DNA of 64,000 nucleotides, from the NCBI GenBank assembly GCA_963277665.1, contig OY728143.1, positions 236,087,591 to 236,151,590 of the forward strand, read 5' to 3'. The notes beneath the pieces were generated by a model. It was not told the origin of the DNA and ran no database searches. It worked only from the letters and a program-made list of their open reading frames with translations. Below, in pieces: positions 50,154 through 62,075 of the stretch (positions are counted from its first letter, which is position 1; each line of letters begins with the position of its first letter). The DNA is from Viscum album. Lineage: Eukaryota > Streptophyta > Magnoliopsida > Santalales > Viscaceae. Position numbers and translations under genes: made by a program.

Positions 50154-52340
50154 ATTTCATTTCCCGTAGGATGGATAGATGGTGAAATAGGGTTGTTTCA
50201 TACTTATAATAACATATCAGTATATTATTGATACTGATTTTATTACTTCATAATGAAACAACCTAAGAAGAATATGTGGAAGAAGAAATAAAGTTGAAAG
50301 AATCGGTAACGGACATTACCTCTTCTTTGAAGCACCTCTTTGAGACCTCCTTTTAGGGAACTAAAATTGGTCTTTGAAGAAGACCAGGACCTCTAGGATG
50401 TTTATAGGGAATTGGAGAAGAGAATTTGGTAGGGGATGGTGGAGCTTTAAGGATCAAAGTGGTGTGAGGAAGAGAGGGAGGAGGTGCCCTTTTATAAGGG
50501 AGGAGAGAGGCACCTTTGGAAAAATTAAAAATATTATTTTATTATAAATCCAAATTCGGTTTTAAATAGCTCCAAATTGATTTATTTAGAAGATAAGGTG
50601 GGTATGGGTCGGAATAATCTCATCCAATATAATTTAGACAATTTTAGGTTCCTATTTAACCTTATCATTTAGATTTAACATTAAGTTAAATAATTTTACT
50701 ATTACTGTGTCTTCTTGTGTTCTTACACTATAAGGTTAATAAACTTACTATAACAAGCCAAAATAACCCCAAGTTGTTTATTATTAATATATATAACCTT
50801 ATCTAAGTAATTTGAATGAACCTTAGATTTTTAAGAATAAAATAACAATTAATAATATAATAATTGTTTTAAAAACTATTTTATGTCAATTTTGACACTA
50901 TTTAGTAATTGATTTTAGTGAAAATTATAACAGAATGATTAGTTCGAACCATGTTAATTAGATCAATACTAACATGTAATATTAACTTTTAAAATTAGTG
51001 GAATTTATAAAAAGACTCAAATTACATTTATTTGGGTATTTATAACATCAATTATGTCAATATTTCATTAATAAGATAATTACTGCATCATCGTTGTGTC
51101 ATAAATAAATTAAATTATTTAATGTCTAAAATTTACAAATAAAATACCATTATGTAGGAAATATTTTTTATCTTTATAATGAATATTTATAGTCTAATTT
51201 ATTTTATGTATAACCCCATATTAAAAATGATTTACTTATTAAACTATGATTTTAACTATTTTAACCCTTCTTTAAATAAATTAATAATAAATGTCCTAAT
51301 CTAACCCAAGTTGGCCTAAATGGTAATATTTTATTCCTAAGGTTGTTTTTGGTCGAATTACCCTTATCCAATAGAATTAGTACATGTGTTAGGGTAATAA
51401 TAATAACATTTTACCCTTAATTACCCTATTTACTTTTAACCGTGGTAAAAAAAGTAAAAAGTTACTATTCACCAAAAATTATTTTTATCTCATTGAACCA
51501 CATTTTATTCCTTGATATTAACTGTGTCTCTCAGATTTTCGAAATTCCACTCACATAAGCGGTAAAATTAAGTTTTATGAAAAATTCAGTTTTTTAACTA
51601 TCACTTAGTGGTTTCACTATTCATCAAAAAATGAATGTTTCCAGAAAAATACCAAAAATTAGGCCTAAGCTATATTTGATATTATGAATTAAAAAATGAT
51701 GTCTATTTTACCAAATTAAAAAAATATCAGTTACATTAACTAATTTAAAAAATTAATTTCCATCGTCAAAACAAATAGCGTTTTTTTAAAAGATAATAAC
51801 TATCAAAATATTGACACTTGTTTATGTCTAGTTTAAATGTGAAATTACATCCAATGAACAACATTGTATTAAATTGTAAAAATATATTCTAAATATACTT
51901 GAAAACCACTCAAATTAATAATTTATCACTATTAATTATTTCGATTAAAAAATTTGTTTTTTAATTGAAATTTAGTGATTTTCACTATTCATCAGAATAT
52001 GAAAGTTATCCGAAAAGTACCAAAATTTCATGCTAAGCTAATTTCGATATTCCGAATCCAAAAATGAAGTCCATTTTGGAAAATAAAATTTAAAAAATTT
52101 CAAAAAGTGGGTATTACTATTCATAATGGCTAGTTCATAATAATATTATAATAATATCTCGTTTAGTGAAACTCGGTATTGTGTACTACACACGCTATCG
52201 AGGAAGGTCGCGATTGCGTGTAATGTAAGGCAAGTCAGGGATGTGTGTTGTGAAAGATCCTTTTGGTGTAGCGTACAACACAAGACATTAATGAAATTAA
52301 AAAGAATATATATTTTTTCATAAAATCTCAGGGTGTTACA

Positions 52341-52353
52341 TTCTACCCCCCTT
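52341..52353 (-). other. TE6 polypurine tract
   Basis: On the plus strand TTCTACCCCCCTT follows the LTR end; on the minus strand it is a purine-rich run directly before TGTAACACCC. Confidence 0.8.
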
Positions 52354-53721
52354 AAAATGAATTTCGCCTTTGAAATTCGTCGGGGTTATAAATGGTTTAC
52401 TACTCGAAAGTTTCTTTAATAATAAAAAGGAATACCAAAACTTGGCTTTAAAAATTAATTTATGAAACGTAACAGTTACCCAAATTAACTCATCACTGGG
52501 TTTCCACGTAGGAGAACATAGGTGAAAATATGGATATGGGAGAAAAATCTAACCATCAAGTTCTGATGGAGAGTGGTAGAGAACATGGCTATGAAAAATC
52601 CAACAATCACATAGCCATATATTTGTGATTATCTAAGGTACCATCTGATTCATCAGATATAAGGGCACTAGGACAACATTTTTGGTTTTCAAGATCATTT
52701 CCCTAAAGTTGAAGAATTTGAATTAGAATAAATACTTACTTTATTATGGTACAATCTCACTGTTGTTTGTGCCTTGAACAATTTCCACTTCATATCTTAA
52801 TGAAATGATGTTTAATTTGTTATTCGTGAAGTGTTAGCAGATCATGTGATAGAATGACGGGTCATTCCATCTGTCTCAAACAAAAGGTTAGAAAAAGTTA
52901 TTAAATATACATAAGTCGATCTATAGTGAGATTAATCATATATGGTTCCTAAAATGGACTTATAATTCATATATCATACTTCTTAATATAATAAAACTAG
53001 TTTCTACTAAACAAGGACTTCCTGTAGGCCAGTGGTAGGCGATAAAGGCCAATCGCACTTCGGTTGTGGGTTCGGTTCCCATAGCCTTGTCTGACGCGAT
53101 GGGTTGTCGCTTGTCCTGCAGGTTGTCCTTTTTCTAAAACTACATTACTATAACATCCCATCAATAATATCGAAAAATTTCTATCCTTAAAAAATACTAA
53201 CTTATGTCCAACATAATCCTTTCCAATCATTACGCTTATCCAAAATACTGCTGTCCAATCTCATATTATAGTGAAGACAATTACCAAAGAGTTCATATAA
53301 CAAGCATGTTAATGCCATCATTGATCCCCGTATATCATGAGATATGTCTTGTTGGTCACATTCCAAATATTCGAAGGTCGTAATAATGTATTCTCTTGAA
53401 AAATGAATACACATTGAATCTTAGTGAAAATATGAGTCCTGTCAAAAGTTAACTCTTTTCACATACCAAAACCTCAAACCATGTTATAACTATTTCCTTA
53501 TACCAGTCATGAGATCATGAATACTGTCAAACATTTCATTTTCTCCTTATCCCTTCATTATGCGCATATCAACTTTTTTTCCAAAAATATCTCAATAACT
53601 TTCCATTGTTACCGGTACCATAAAATTATTGAAAAACACAATAGACAAATACATTAATATTCCAATATTCCAAGATACTATATACAACATTATTTTGGAA
53701 TCCCATTACATAAACACTTAA
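52354..53721 (-). other. TE6 interior downstream of gag: no pol recognised
   Basis: About 1.37 kb with no protease, reverse transcriptase, RNase H or integrase motif in any frame I read. Open minus-strand frames at 52997-53230 and 53202-53414 have no recognisable domain, and the first runs through the SINE-like segment. It may be leftover untranslated sequence. Confidence 0.6.
53013..53131 (+). mobile_element. tRNA-like SINE or SINE fragment inside TE6
   Basis: TAGGCCAGTGGTAGGC (53025-53040) resembles an RNA polymerase III A box. GGGTTCGGTTCC (53068-53079) resembles a B box, and the spacing of about 30 bases fits a tRNA-derived promoter. The segment is much richer in GC than its surroundings. 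Its edges AAGGACTTCCTGTAGG and, inverted, GGACAACCTGCAGG are similar. No poly-A tail or target duplication is evident, and it does not fold as a complete tRNA, so a fragment is likely. Confidence 0.45.
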
Positions 53722-54836
53722 TCATTCCACCACATCATTTTCATATTCAACATCGCCAATACTGATCGCATGTGACTTCCCTTTGTCCTTTGCCTTAAGT
53801 GGTTGCTCATGTCGGTCATCACTAACCCTTGGATTAGGGCATTTATTAGCATAATGCCCTATTTCCTTGTACTTGAAGCATTGAAGTGTTGGTGGTGCGT
53901 TCTCTTCGGTCTTTTCTTTACTAACATCATTAGAATCCCTTTTTCCATTACTTCGACACTCAGCTGCTCGATGACCTTCTTTTCCACACTTAAAGCATTT
54001 TCTAGTCTATTTAAGACAATCTCCACCATGTTTCTTTCCACACTTTGACCATAATGAAACATTCATCTTCTTTTCACCATTATTATGAGATTTCTCCTTG
54101 AACTCCATCTTTAATTTATTGTCAAAACTATGAGATGGATAAGTAACACCAACTTCCATTTCTACCTTGATAGCACAACGCACAATTTCTTAATAGCTAC
54201 TGAAGTCTCTTAGAGCTAATTCTCTTCGAATATTTGGTTTTAAGCCACTGAAGAATCGATTAACTTTACTTTCAGGTTGGATGATAAATCCAGACGCATA
54301 CCTTGCAAGCCTTGTAAAATTTTCTTCGTATAAACCAACAGATTCATTATCCTTTTTCTTTAGTTCAAGAAACTCATTCTCCATCTTTGTTCGAAGAATA
54401 CGAGGGAAGTACTTATTGAAAAATAAGTTCTTGAACTCGTCACATTCCATGACTCAATTTCATCTCTTCGCCTCGTATTCTTGATAAGATTCCACCATTG
54501 ATCAGCTTCACCTTCCAAACGATATAATTCTAAGATGACTTTATCATGTTATGCACATTGAAGAACTAAAAATAACTTTTCAGTGGTACTGATCCATTGT
54601 TCAGTAACAAGTGGATCAGAAGACCCACTGAAAGAAGGTGGATGTTGCCTCATGAAGGAATCAATAGAATATTGTTCCCTTCTCTGCTCATTTGGAAGTC
54701 CAGAATGATTCATAACTTGTGTAAGTATAGCAATAAGATTTTTCACTCCATCTCCCATAAAATTTTTTTGTTCATAAGGACAATCATTGCATTTTCCATT
54801 GCATTGATCAACATGGTTCTTTCGGGTTCCAGCCAT
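53722..54836 (-). pseudogene. gag: TE6 gag (Ty3/gypsy capsid-nucleocapsid), lightly broken
   Basis: It begins with an ATG at 54836 (MAGTRKNHV), about 260 bases after the primer-binding site. The frame reads through HPPSFSGSSDPLVTEQWI, a stop at 54549-54551, EGEADQWWNLIKN and, after a frameshift near 54450, FKNLFFNKYFP and KMENEFLELKKKDNESV. This is the retrotransposon gag domain. After a stop at 54190 it runs into a CGKKHGGDC segment and two nucleocapsid knuckles. The first (53956-53997) is an intact C-x2-C-x4-H-x4-C. The second (53839-53880) has Tyr for the second Cys. The frame ends at 53722. Overall about 370 codons, near the expected size for gag alone. Confidence 0.85.
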
Positions 54837-55083
54837 CGTCTAAAACCCAAAAAGAATAGTGTGAGAGGCAAAAATCATGCTAGGGAAAACAACATAATAA
54901 AGGAGGAGTACCTTCATTATCTAACATCTTAGGTTTAATTCTAAGATCATTACCATAATTATAGGACTATAACCTATACTTATACATAACCTTAGGGAAA
55001 TCCCTAGACATACCTTATAAATATCTCTAGGGATCTCACTAAAGTTCTCGCATCCTAGTTTCCAAAGGTTGACTAAACCTTTC

Positions 55084-55095
55084 CACTGATACCAA
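55084..55095 (-). other. TE6 primer-binding site (initiator tRNA-Met)
   Basis: The minus strand reads TTGGTATCAGTG one base inside the LTR end TCTACA, close to the tRNA-iMet complement TGGTATCAGAG. Confidence 0.8.
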
Positions 55096-55096
55096 C

Positions 55097-58000
55097 TGTA
55101 GAGACCCATAGCTTGACGTACATGGACATTACATTACTTTTGTGGAATACTTAGTACATTACAAAAACACACACACAAGGACCGTAATAGTTTAGTGTCT
55201 TTGGAAACTCGGAATATAATATTCTAATCGTGGTGAAAGATCTTCAACATCTCCCATAAAGATCTTACATTTTTTTCTTACCTAAAATATTTCTTTATAT
55301 CATGGGGAAAAGAAAACATAAAACGGTGAGCTCAAATGCTTAGTAAGGGTAAAAATTGAAATATCAATCACATCATATTCATAAGAACATAACTTTTGGA
55401 AATCATAACCTGCAAAAGAGATCATAATTTCAACACATGGGATAAATCATAGTAGTGAAATGTAATCACAATAATCGTAACTTAAAACATGAAGCTTTGT
55501 GGAATACACACATAATCATACAGAATCATTTCTTATTAGTCAATACTCATTTCCAAGACTATCTTAGTGGACAAAGTCCATTTCTGAACCGAGTTCATTC
55601 CTTGTTTCAGTCCTGTTTCACTGAACCGGTTTAACCTTCCGTTCCAGCCATGTCTATCTCATGAGATATAAAATCTTTACCCAATGCATTGGAGGGATAT
55701 ATAGGTCCCAACCATCTTATAATGATACCATTATTATGTGTGCCACAAAATCATAAATCATACATCATTGCATAACCCATGTAATAAAAATTGGACTCTT
55801 AAACATCGTGACATCATAAAACAATTCATATAAGATAAAGTAATTCATAAAAATAATTACATCACAACATACTCAAATAAATGTAATAATAGGGATAGAA
55901 ACAGAACCATATATTATCTTATATGGAAAATAATTTTGATAAAACACTTGAACTCCATTCTTGAGGAAAATATCCTTTCAACTTCAAAAACATTTTCCTT
56001 TCTTAACATGACATACTATTTAAACTAAAAGAATTTGATTAAAAATAAACTTGAAATCTTGTAAAGGAAGCTTCTTGGAAATAATGTTTTAAAAATCCAT
56101 TCATTCTGTATAAGTTAAAAAAACATTCTTCTCGTACTGTTGTCGGAAAAGTCAAAAAGTACCTCGTACGAAAAACGAAAAAAGATTACTTTCATATATT
56201 TTAATATAAACTCACCAAAGGGTAAAAATGGATTTAAACAATTGTAGGTGGATGGAAATAATATTACATATTGAGGAAACATTGATGTGGATGATAAAAT
56301 ACACCCCAGTAAATACCAAAGTATAAACAATCTCGGATAAAAATGAGATTGTGATATTTCCCTTACCTTAGATCTGATTTGCATCGTAAGTGTCCAAACC
56401 TCCGGTATAATGATTTAAATAATGTCATTGACTTATTCCAGAATCATAAACCTTGTTATGATATTATATATGGTTCACTTATGACTTTATATTACCCGTT
56501 CTTTTGTAAATTCCATGTTAAAGAGCGTTTTGGGTAAAATCGTTTCATTTTTCGTCCGTGTTTTGACTTGTAATTATTCATATGATTACTTAGATCATGA
56601 TTAATTAATTCCAGAATATAAAAGATGATTTATATATAATATATATTCAGAATATATATATATATATAATAGATCAGTAAATGGAAAGAAATACACCGTT
56701 CATGGAGACGGTAGGCCGGACGTACGTATTAACGCTGTTTTCGTTTCCTTATTGAGTTGAATGGAATTAAGTAGATGACATACATATTTATAAACATAAA
56801 TCCAGTATCATTATTATGTCATATATTTCATGATTAATTATTATATATACTTTATAATCATTCATGAATGGTTAACGTGGAGAATGAATCTCATCGCGTC
56901 GTGGATACAGTAGTCTGTACGTACGCACGAGCGATGATATCGTTCTCATGATCATGGAATTGTATTGGAGTGTATGTATACTATTTTATAATCAATATCA
57001 CTTTACAATAATAATATATAGTTATTAGTTTCACCATTATACCCATCCAAGTAAGGTGGTGGTGGAAAATAGATTACACCACGGCGTGGAGACGGTATTC
57101 CATACGTACGCATGCGCGGTGATTTCATTTTCCGTAGGATGGATAGATGGTGAAATAGGGTTGTTTAATAATTATAATAACATATCAGTATATGAGTGAT
57201 ACTGATGTTATTACTTCATAATGAAACAACCTATGAAGAAGAAGTGGCAGAAGAAATAAAGTTGAAAGAATCGGTAACGGACATTACCTCTTCTTTGAAG
57301 CACCTCTTTGAGACCTCCTTTTAGAGAACTAAAATTAATCTTTTAAGAGGACCAGGAACTCTAGGATGTTTCTAGGGAAGTTCAGAAGATAATTTTGAAG
57401 GGTTTGGAATATCTTGAAGTCTCAATGTGGTGTGAGGAAGAGAGGGAGGAGGTGCCCTTTTATAAGGGGGGAGAGGGGCACCTTTAGAAAAACTAAAAAT
57501 ATTATTTTATTATAAAGCCAAATTCGGTTTTAAATAGCTCAAAATTGATTTATTTAGAAGATAAGGTGGGGATGGGTCTAAATACTCTCATCTAATAGAA
57601 TTTATACAAGTTTAGGTTCCTATTTTAACCTTATCATTTAGATTTAACATTAAGTTAAATAATTTTACTTTTACCGTGTCCTCTTGTGTTCTTACACTAT
57701 AAGGTCAATAAACTTACTATAACAAGCCGAAAAAATCCCAAGTTGTTTATTAATAATATATATATCCTTATCTAAGTCATTTTGTCTACTCTTATATTTT
57801 TAGGAATAAAATAACAATTAATAATATAATATTTGTTTTAAAAACTATTTTATGTCAATTTTGACACTATTTAGTAATTGATTTTTGTGAAAATCATAAC
57901 AGAATGATTAGTTAGAACCATGTTAATTAAATCAATACTAACATGTCATATTAACCTTTAAAATTAGTTTAATTCATAAAAAGTCTCAAATTACATTTAT

Positions 58001-59306
58001 TTGGGTATTTATAACATCAATTATGTCAATATTCCATTAATAAGATAATTACTGCATCATTGTTGTTTCATAAATAAATTAATTATTTAATGTCTAAAAA
58101 TTACAAATAAAATATCTTTATGTAGGTATTTTTTTGATATTTATAATTAATATTTATAGTCTAATTTATCTTATGTATAACCACATATTAAAAATGATTT
58201 ACTTATTAATCTTTGATTTTAACTATTTTAACCCTTTTTTAAATAAATTAATAATAAATGTCATAATCTAATCCAAGTGGGCCTAAATGGTCATAGTTTA
58301 TTCCTAAGGTTGTTTTTGGTCGAATTACACTTATCCAATAGAATTAGGACATGTTTTAGGGTAATAATAATATCATTTTTACCCTTAATTACCCTATTTA
58401 CTTTTAACCGTGGTAAAAAAAGTAAAAAGTTACTATTCACCAAAAATTATTTTCATCTCATTGAACCACATTTTAGTCTTTGATATTAACCGTGTCTCTC
58501 GGATTTTCAAAATTCTACTCACGCAAGCGGTAAAATTATGTTTTATGAAAAATTCAGTTTTTTAACTATCACTTAGTGGTTTCACTATTCATCAAAAAAT
58601 GAAAGTTTCCTGAAAAATACCAAAAATTGGGCCTAAGATATATTTTATATTATGAATTCAAAAATGATTTCTATTTTACAAAATTAAAAACATATCAGTT
58701 ACATTAACTAATTTAAAAAATTAATTCCCGTCGTCAAAACAAATAGCATGTTTTTAAAAGATAATAACTATCAAAGGATTGACACTTGTTTATGTCTGGT
58801 TTAAATGTGAAATTACATCCAATGAAAAACATTGTATTAAATTGTAAAAATATATTCTATATATACTTTAAAAAAACTCAAATTAATAATTTATCACTAT
58901 TAATTATTTCGATTAAAAAAGTTTTTTTAATTAAAATTTAGTAATTTTACCTATTCATCAGAATATGAAAGTTATCCGAAAAGTACCAAAATTTCATCCT
59001 AAGATAATTTCGATATTCCAAATCCAAAAATGAAGTCCATTTTGAAAAATAAAATTTACAAAATTTCAAAAAGTGGGTATTACTATTCATAGCGGCTAGT
59101 TCATAATAATATTATAATAATATCTCATTTAGTGAAACTCGGTATTGCGTACTACACACGCTATCGAGGAAGGTCGCAATTGCGTGTAATGTAAGGCAAG
59201 TCAGGGATGCGTTTTGTGAAAGCTAGTGTTGGTGTAGCGTACAACACAAGACATTAATGAAATTTAAAAGAATATATTTTTTTTCATAAAATATCGGGGT
59301 GTTACA
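55097..59306 (-). repeat. TE6 5' LTR (right copy)
   Basis: 4210 bases, TGTAGAGACCCATAGC to GGTGTTACA on the plus strand, the mate of 48127-52340. The hairpin motif copies are at 56699-56735, 56892-56936 and 57077-57121. The small open frames at 56115-56384 and 58277-58483 are chance. Confidence 0.9.
56892..56936. other. LTR hairpin motif, copy 2 (right LTR of TE6)
   Basis: Near-perfect outer arms CATCGCGTCGTG and CACGAGCGATG. The inner stem is ACAG-TAGT-CTGT (56907-56918) where the other LTR has ACGG-TAGT-CCGC, so a G:C pair is replaced by an A:T pair with pairing kept. Confidence 0.6.
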
Positions 59307-59715
59307 CATTGAGCTTATAGACATCTTATGTTTTCATTTACTAGATGAATTCAGTACATATCTCATTCTATCATCACAACCAAAGTCTATCTCTTGTTTT
59401 ATTGAAAATTTTAATATGACTAATATTGTGAATAGCCTATTGGAACTTATGGCCCTGATTCACTATGTAGATAAGGACATGGGTTATGAAAAACGCGTAG
59501 TCTTTATAGTGAATAGGAAGAGGTTATACAAGGTAATGGGGTCTCATATTTATAAATAGTTTAAAGCCTTCGAGAACCATTGGGCGAAGAAAAATAAGAT
59601 CATGATGAAGGAAAAGGAAAAGGATGAAAAAAAAATTTCATGTGCCAAGTCATGTCACTAAAATATGAACATCACCTAGAAAAATGGTGGAGCAAAAGGT
59701 GCATTTGTTATCTAG
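59307..59715 (+). pseudogene. gag: TE5 gag, part after the TE6 insertion
   Basis: The gag frame resumes after TE6 with IELIDILCFHLLDEF and LILSSQPKSISCFIENFNM, then NIVNSLLELM: the second half of the UBN2-type copia gag domain. It stays open to 59559. The nucleocapsid zinc knuckle expected around 59560-59720 is not readable. The upstream GTG at 59299 belongs to the TE6 LTR, so the apparent start there is an artefact of the junction. Confidence 0.8.
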
Positions 59716-60130
59716 TGCAATCATTACATTTATACACATTTCATATTAGATATTTCAGGTGGTTCTTAGATATGTTTTCAAATGGAGGAACCATGTAGAT
59801 ATTAAAAAATTTCAAAATGAGAGGTGGGTCTGTGGGCTGCCAATGGTTTGAGGCTAGCTGCCCATCCCATTGGTGACTAACACCTTTCATTGCTGAATGA
59901 GATGATTTTGGTTTTACATTACAGTTATTAGGTAGCAAGTTTAACCAATAACACAATTTGTATATCACATTTAGATACATAAGGGATTATTTTAAAATTT
60001 GAAAATAAATGATGATTCTATTATAAGGAAAATATATTTTATGGTATGGAACATTTAAATAATGGTGAGGATGTATTAAATTTGGAAAAAAGAGTTGATA
60101 ATCTATAATGAATAAAATTTACATGACTTA
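59716..60130 (+). pseudogene. pol: TE5 aspartic protease and pre-integrase segment, broken
   Basis: The protease active site reads Asp-Ile-Ser (59749-59757) where Asp-Thr-Gly is expected. The rest follows the copia pattern in one plus-strand frame with stops: LWAANGLRLAAHPIGD, HLSLLNEMILVLHY and, near 60040, YKENIFYGMEHLNNGEDVL. This is the link between protease and integrase. Confidence 0.7.
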
Positions 60131-60960
60131 TATAACACCTAGTTTTGGAATCCCAACCATGGCCATGTAAATTAGAAGATCCTGGGAAAGCGCAATCATA
60201 ATGTTATTTAGACACTTCTGAGCTAAAAACCACTTGATAGATAACCTACTTCTTTATAAGGGAAAGTGAATAAACCACCATTTGGTTGACAAGTTGAAAT
60301 ATCCATAGAGATTTTAGGACTGGTAAACAATAATATTTATTCACCATTTCTTTTATAATATATTTGTGGATATTCTTACCTCATAACTTTTACTGATGAC
60401 TTTAGTGTGTACGGATACATTTACTTGATGAGGGGTATGTCCAGATCGATTGATAAATTCATGGAATTAAAGAATGGTACAGATAATCATCTTAGTAAGA
60501 TGATAAATACTCTTAGATTGGATCTTGGTGAAGAATAGGTTACCCAATAGTTCAATTACTATTCCTAGGAAATTATGAATCTATATCAACTCACTCCACC
60601 TTATACACCATAGTGCAATTGTATTAGTAAAAGGAGGAATAACAGCTTGTTTCACATGGTACGGTTGATGATGAGTCCTAAAGATATTCCATTATTTCAT
60701 TGGGTATATGGATTTAAAACATCAAAAATCACATTAATCTAAGTACCATCCATGGATTAAAATTGAATTCTCTTTGAGTTATAGAGTGGAAAGAAACTCA
60801 TTTTATCGCATACACATAGATGGTGATGTGAGTGAATTATTCAGGAATTATCATGTGAAAAACTAAAACCCCCAAGACATGAGGTGTATGTTTATTATGA
60901 ATCCCAATGAATCTGTGGTATAGAACATATAAAACTCATCAAACAAGAATTTGATTATTG
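60131..60960 (+). pseudogene. pol: TE5 integrase, broken, catalytic Glu changed
   Basis: Core sequence is clear at 60380-60730: LITFTDDFSVYGYIYLM (Asp pair at 60395-60400), then NTLRLDLGEE with the second Asp, then QLTPPYTP and CISKRRNNSLFHMVRLMMS. The catalytic Glu that should precede RRN is Lys (codon 60629-60631). Stops and frame changes separate the pieces, and the zinc-binding part near 60130-60350 is barely readable. Confidence 0.8.
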
Positions 60961-62075
60961 CTAGAAAATACCTTTTTCTTAAGAGAGTTAAATTTCATAA
61001 AAAGTATAGTGGGAGAAATAATTACATCAATGATGTTGTTGATCAAGATACATAGTATTTGGTAAAGTAACAGGATCTATAAGTTCCCATGGAAAAAGTG
61101 GTTTTAGAAATAGAAGTACTATGTATGACTGTTATAGAGGCAAGGGAAACAAAAATATGTGGTTTATTTTCACTGATTATGGTGACTCATTATTGTTATA
61201 CAAAGATGAACATGTCTCCTACAAGGAGGTAGTAGAGAGCTCATAATATACATGATATATAGAATCTATATATTCAGAGATATATTCCATGTATTAGAAC
61301 CATGATTGGGTTCTGGTCGATGCACTAGTTGATGTAAATCTGATTCTATGTAAATAATTTTTCAAGAGGATGTTGGACATGTAAGGTAATTTAAGTACCA
61401 ATAAATAAAGGCTAGTGTAAAACGGGTTTAAACAACATCAAGTATTTGACTGTAATGAATCCTTTTCACTAATTTCCACCTTCAAATACATCAGAGTCAT
61501 ATTTTACAAAGTATCATTACAAGACTATTAGATTTTGTAGATGGATGTCAGAACTGAATTTATTAAGGGGAACCTTCAAGAATATTTCTATATGAAACAA
61601 AAAGAAGGGTTTCTGATAGAAGGATATTCCAAAAATATTTGTGTGTTATAGAGGACCATTTATGGATTGAAGAAAGCATCTTGGTCATGTAATATTCAAT
61701 TTTATGAGTCCATTATGGAATTTGGTTTCATTAAGAATGAATTTGAGCCCAAAGTTTACAAAAAGGTATAATAGTAATTCATCTGTTATCCTAGAAGTAT
61801 ATGTTAATGATATATTACTTATTGGAAATGAAATTATAATATTACAGTCTATTAAGGACTAGTTGAAAAATTTCTTCTCTTTAAAGGACATAGATGAAGC
61901 GGCCTACATTCTAGGTATCAAGATCATTTATGATAGATCTAGTATGATACTTTGACTAAGTCAAAGTACAAATATTGACTAGATACTAAAGATAATTAGT
62001 ATGGAACCATCCAAGATGGTATTAGTTCCAACGTCACATGGTTTACATATTTTAAATATAATGTCTCCCAAAATA
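60961..62075 (+). pseudogene. pol: TE5 reverse transcriptase, broken, YVDD changed to YVND
   Basis: From about 61540 the frame reads MDVRTEFIKGNLQEYFYMKQ, then IYGLKKASWSCNIQFYE near 61650, typical of copia. The active-site box is Tyr-Val-Asn-Asp at 61800-61811, so the first catalytic Asp is lost. It continues with DEAAYILGIKIIYDRS near 61895 and LSQSTNID. The part from 60961 to 61500 holds only faint traces. Confidence 0.82.

Larger units (their letters stand above)
48127..52340 (-). repeat. TE6 3' LTR (left copy)
   Basis: 4214 bases, from TGTAGATACTCGTAGC to GGGTGTTACA on the plus strand. It aligns without large gaps to 55097-59306. It carries three copies of a CpG-rich hairpin motif (49731, 49924, 50109) and a pair of overlapping inverted repeats at 49167-49218. 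No coding is seen; the 101-residue frame at 49926-50231 simply runs through the hairpin copies. Confidence 0.9.
48127..59306 (-). mobile_element. TE6: youngest element, gag-only Ty3/gypsy-type retrotransposon with 4.2 kb LTRs
   Basis: 11180 bases bounded by TG...CA LTR ends and a perfect 5-bp duplication. On the minus strand the LTR begins TGTAACACC and ends TCTACA, followed by a tRNA-iMet primer-binding site. The gag is readable with two zinc knuckles, but the 2756-base interior contains no recognisable protease, reverse transcriptase or integrase, so it would need enzymes from another element. In a stretch of about 155 bases (51421 onward against 58389 onward) I count nine or ten differences between LTRs, roughly 6 percent. 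It is the least decayed element here. Confidence 0.9.
48122..59311. other. Target-site duplication of TE6 (CATTG at both ends)
   Basis: CATTG at 48122-48126 and at 59307-59311 flanks TE6 exactly. One copy completes the interrupted gag codon series. Confidence 0.95.

Noticed and set aside
49926..50231. 101-codon plus-strand frame
   Set aside because: It lies in the TE6 LTR across hairpin copies 2 and 3; the other LTR has no matching long frame.
50215..50265. Hammerhead ribozyme (retrozyme-type) in the TE6 LTR, prompted by CTGAT and GAAAC
   Set aside because: The conserved CTGATGA core is not present and the flanking stems do not form.
53025..53079. A functional tRNA gene
   Set aside because: A- and B-box-like motifs exist but there is no matching acceptor stem or readable anticodon arm, so a SINE-type derivative fits better.
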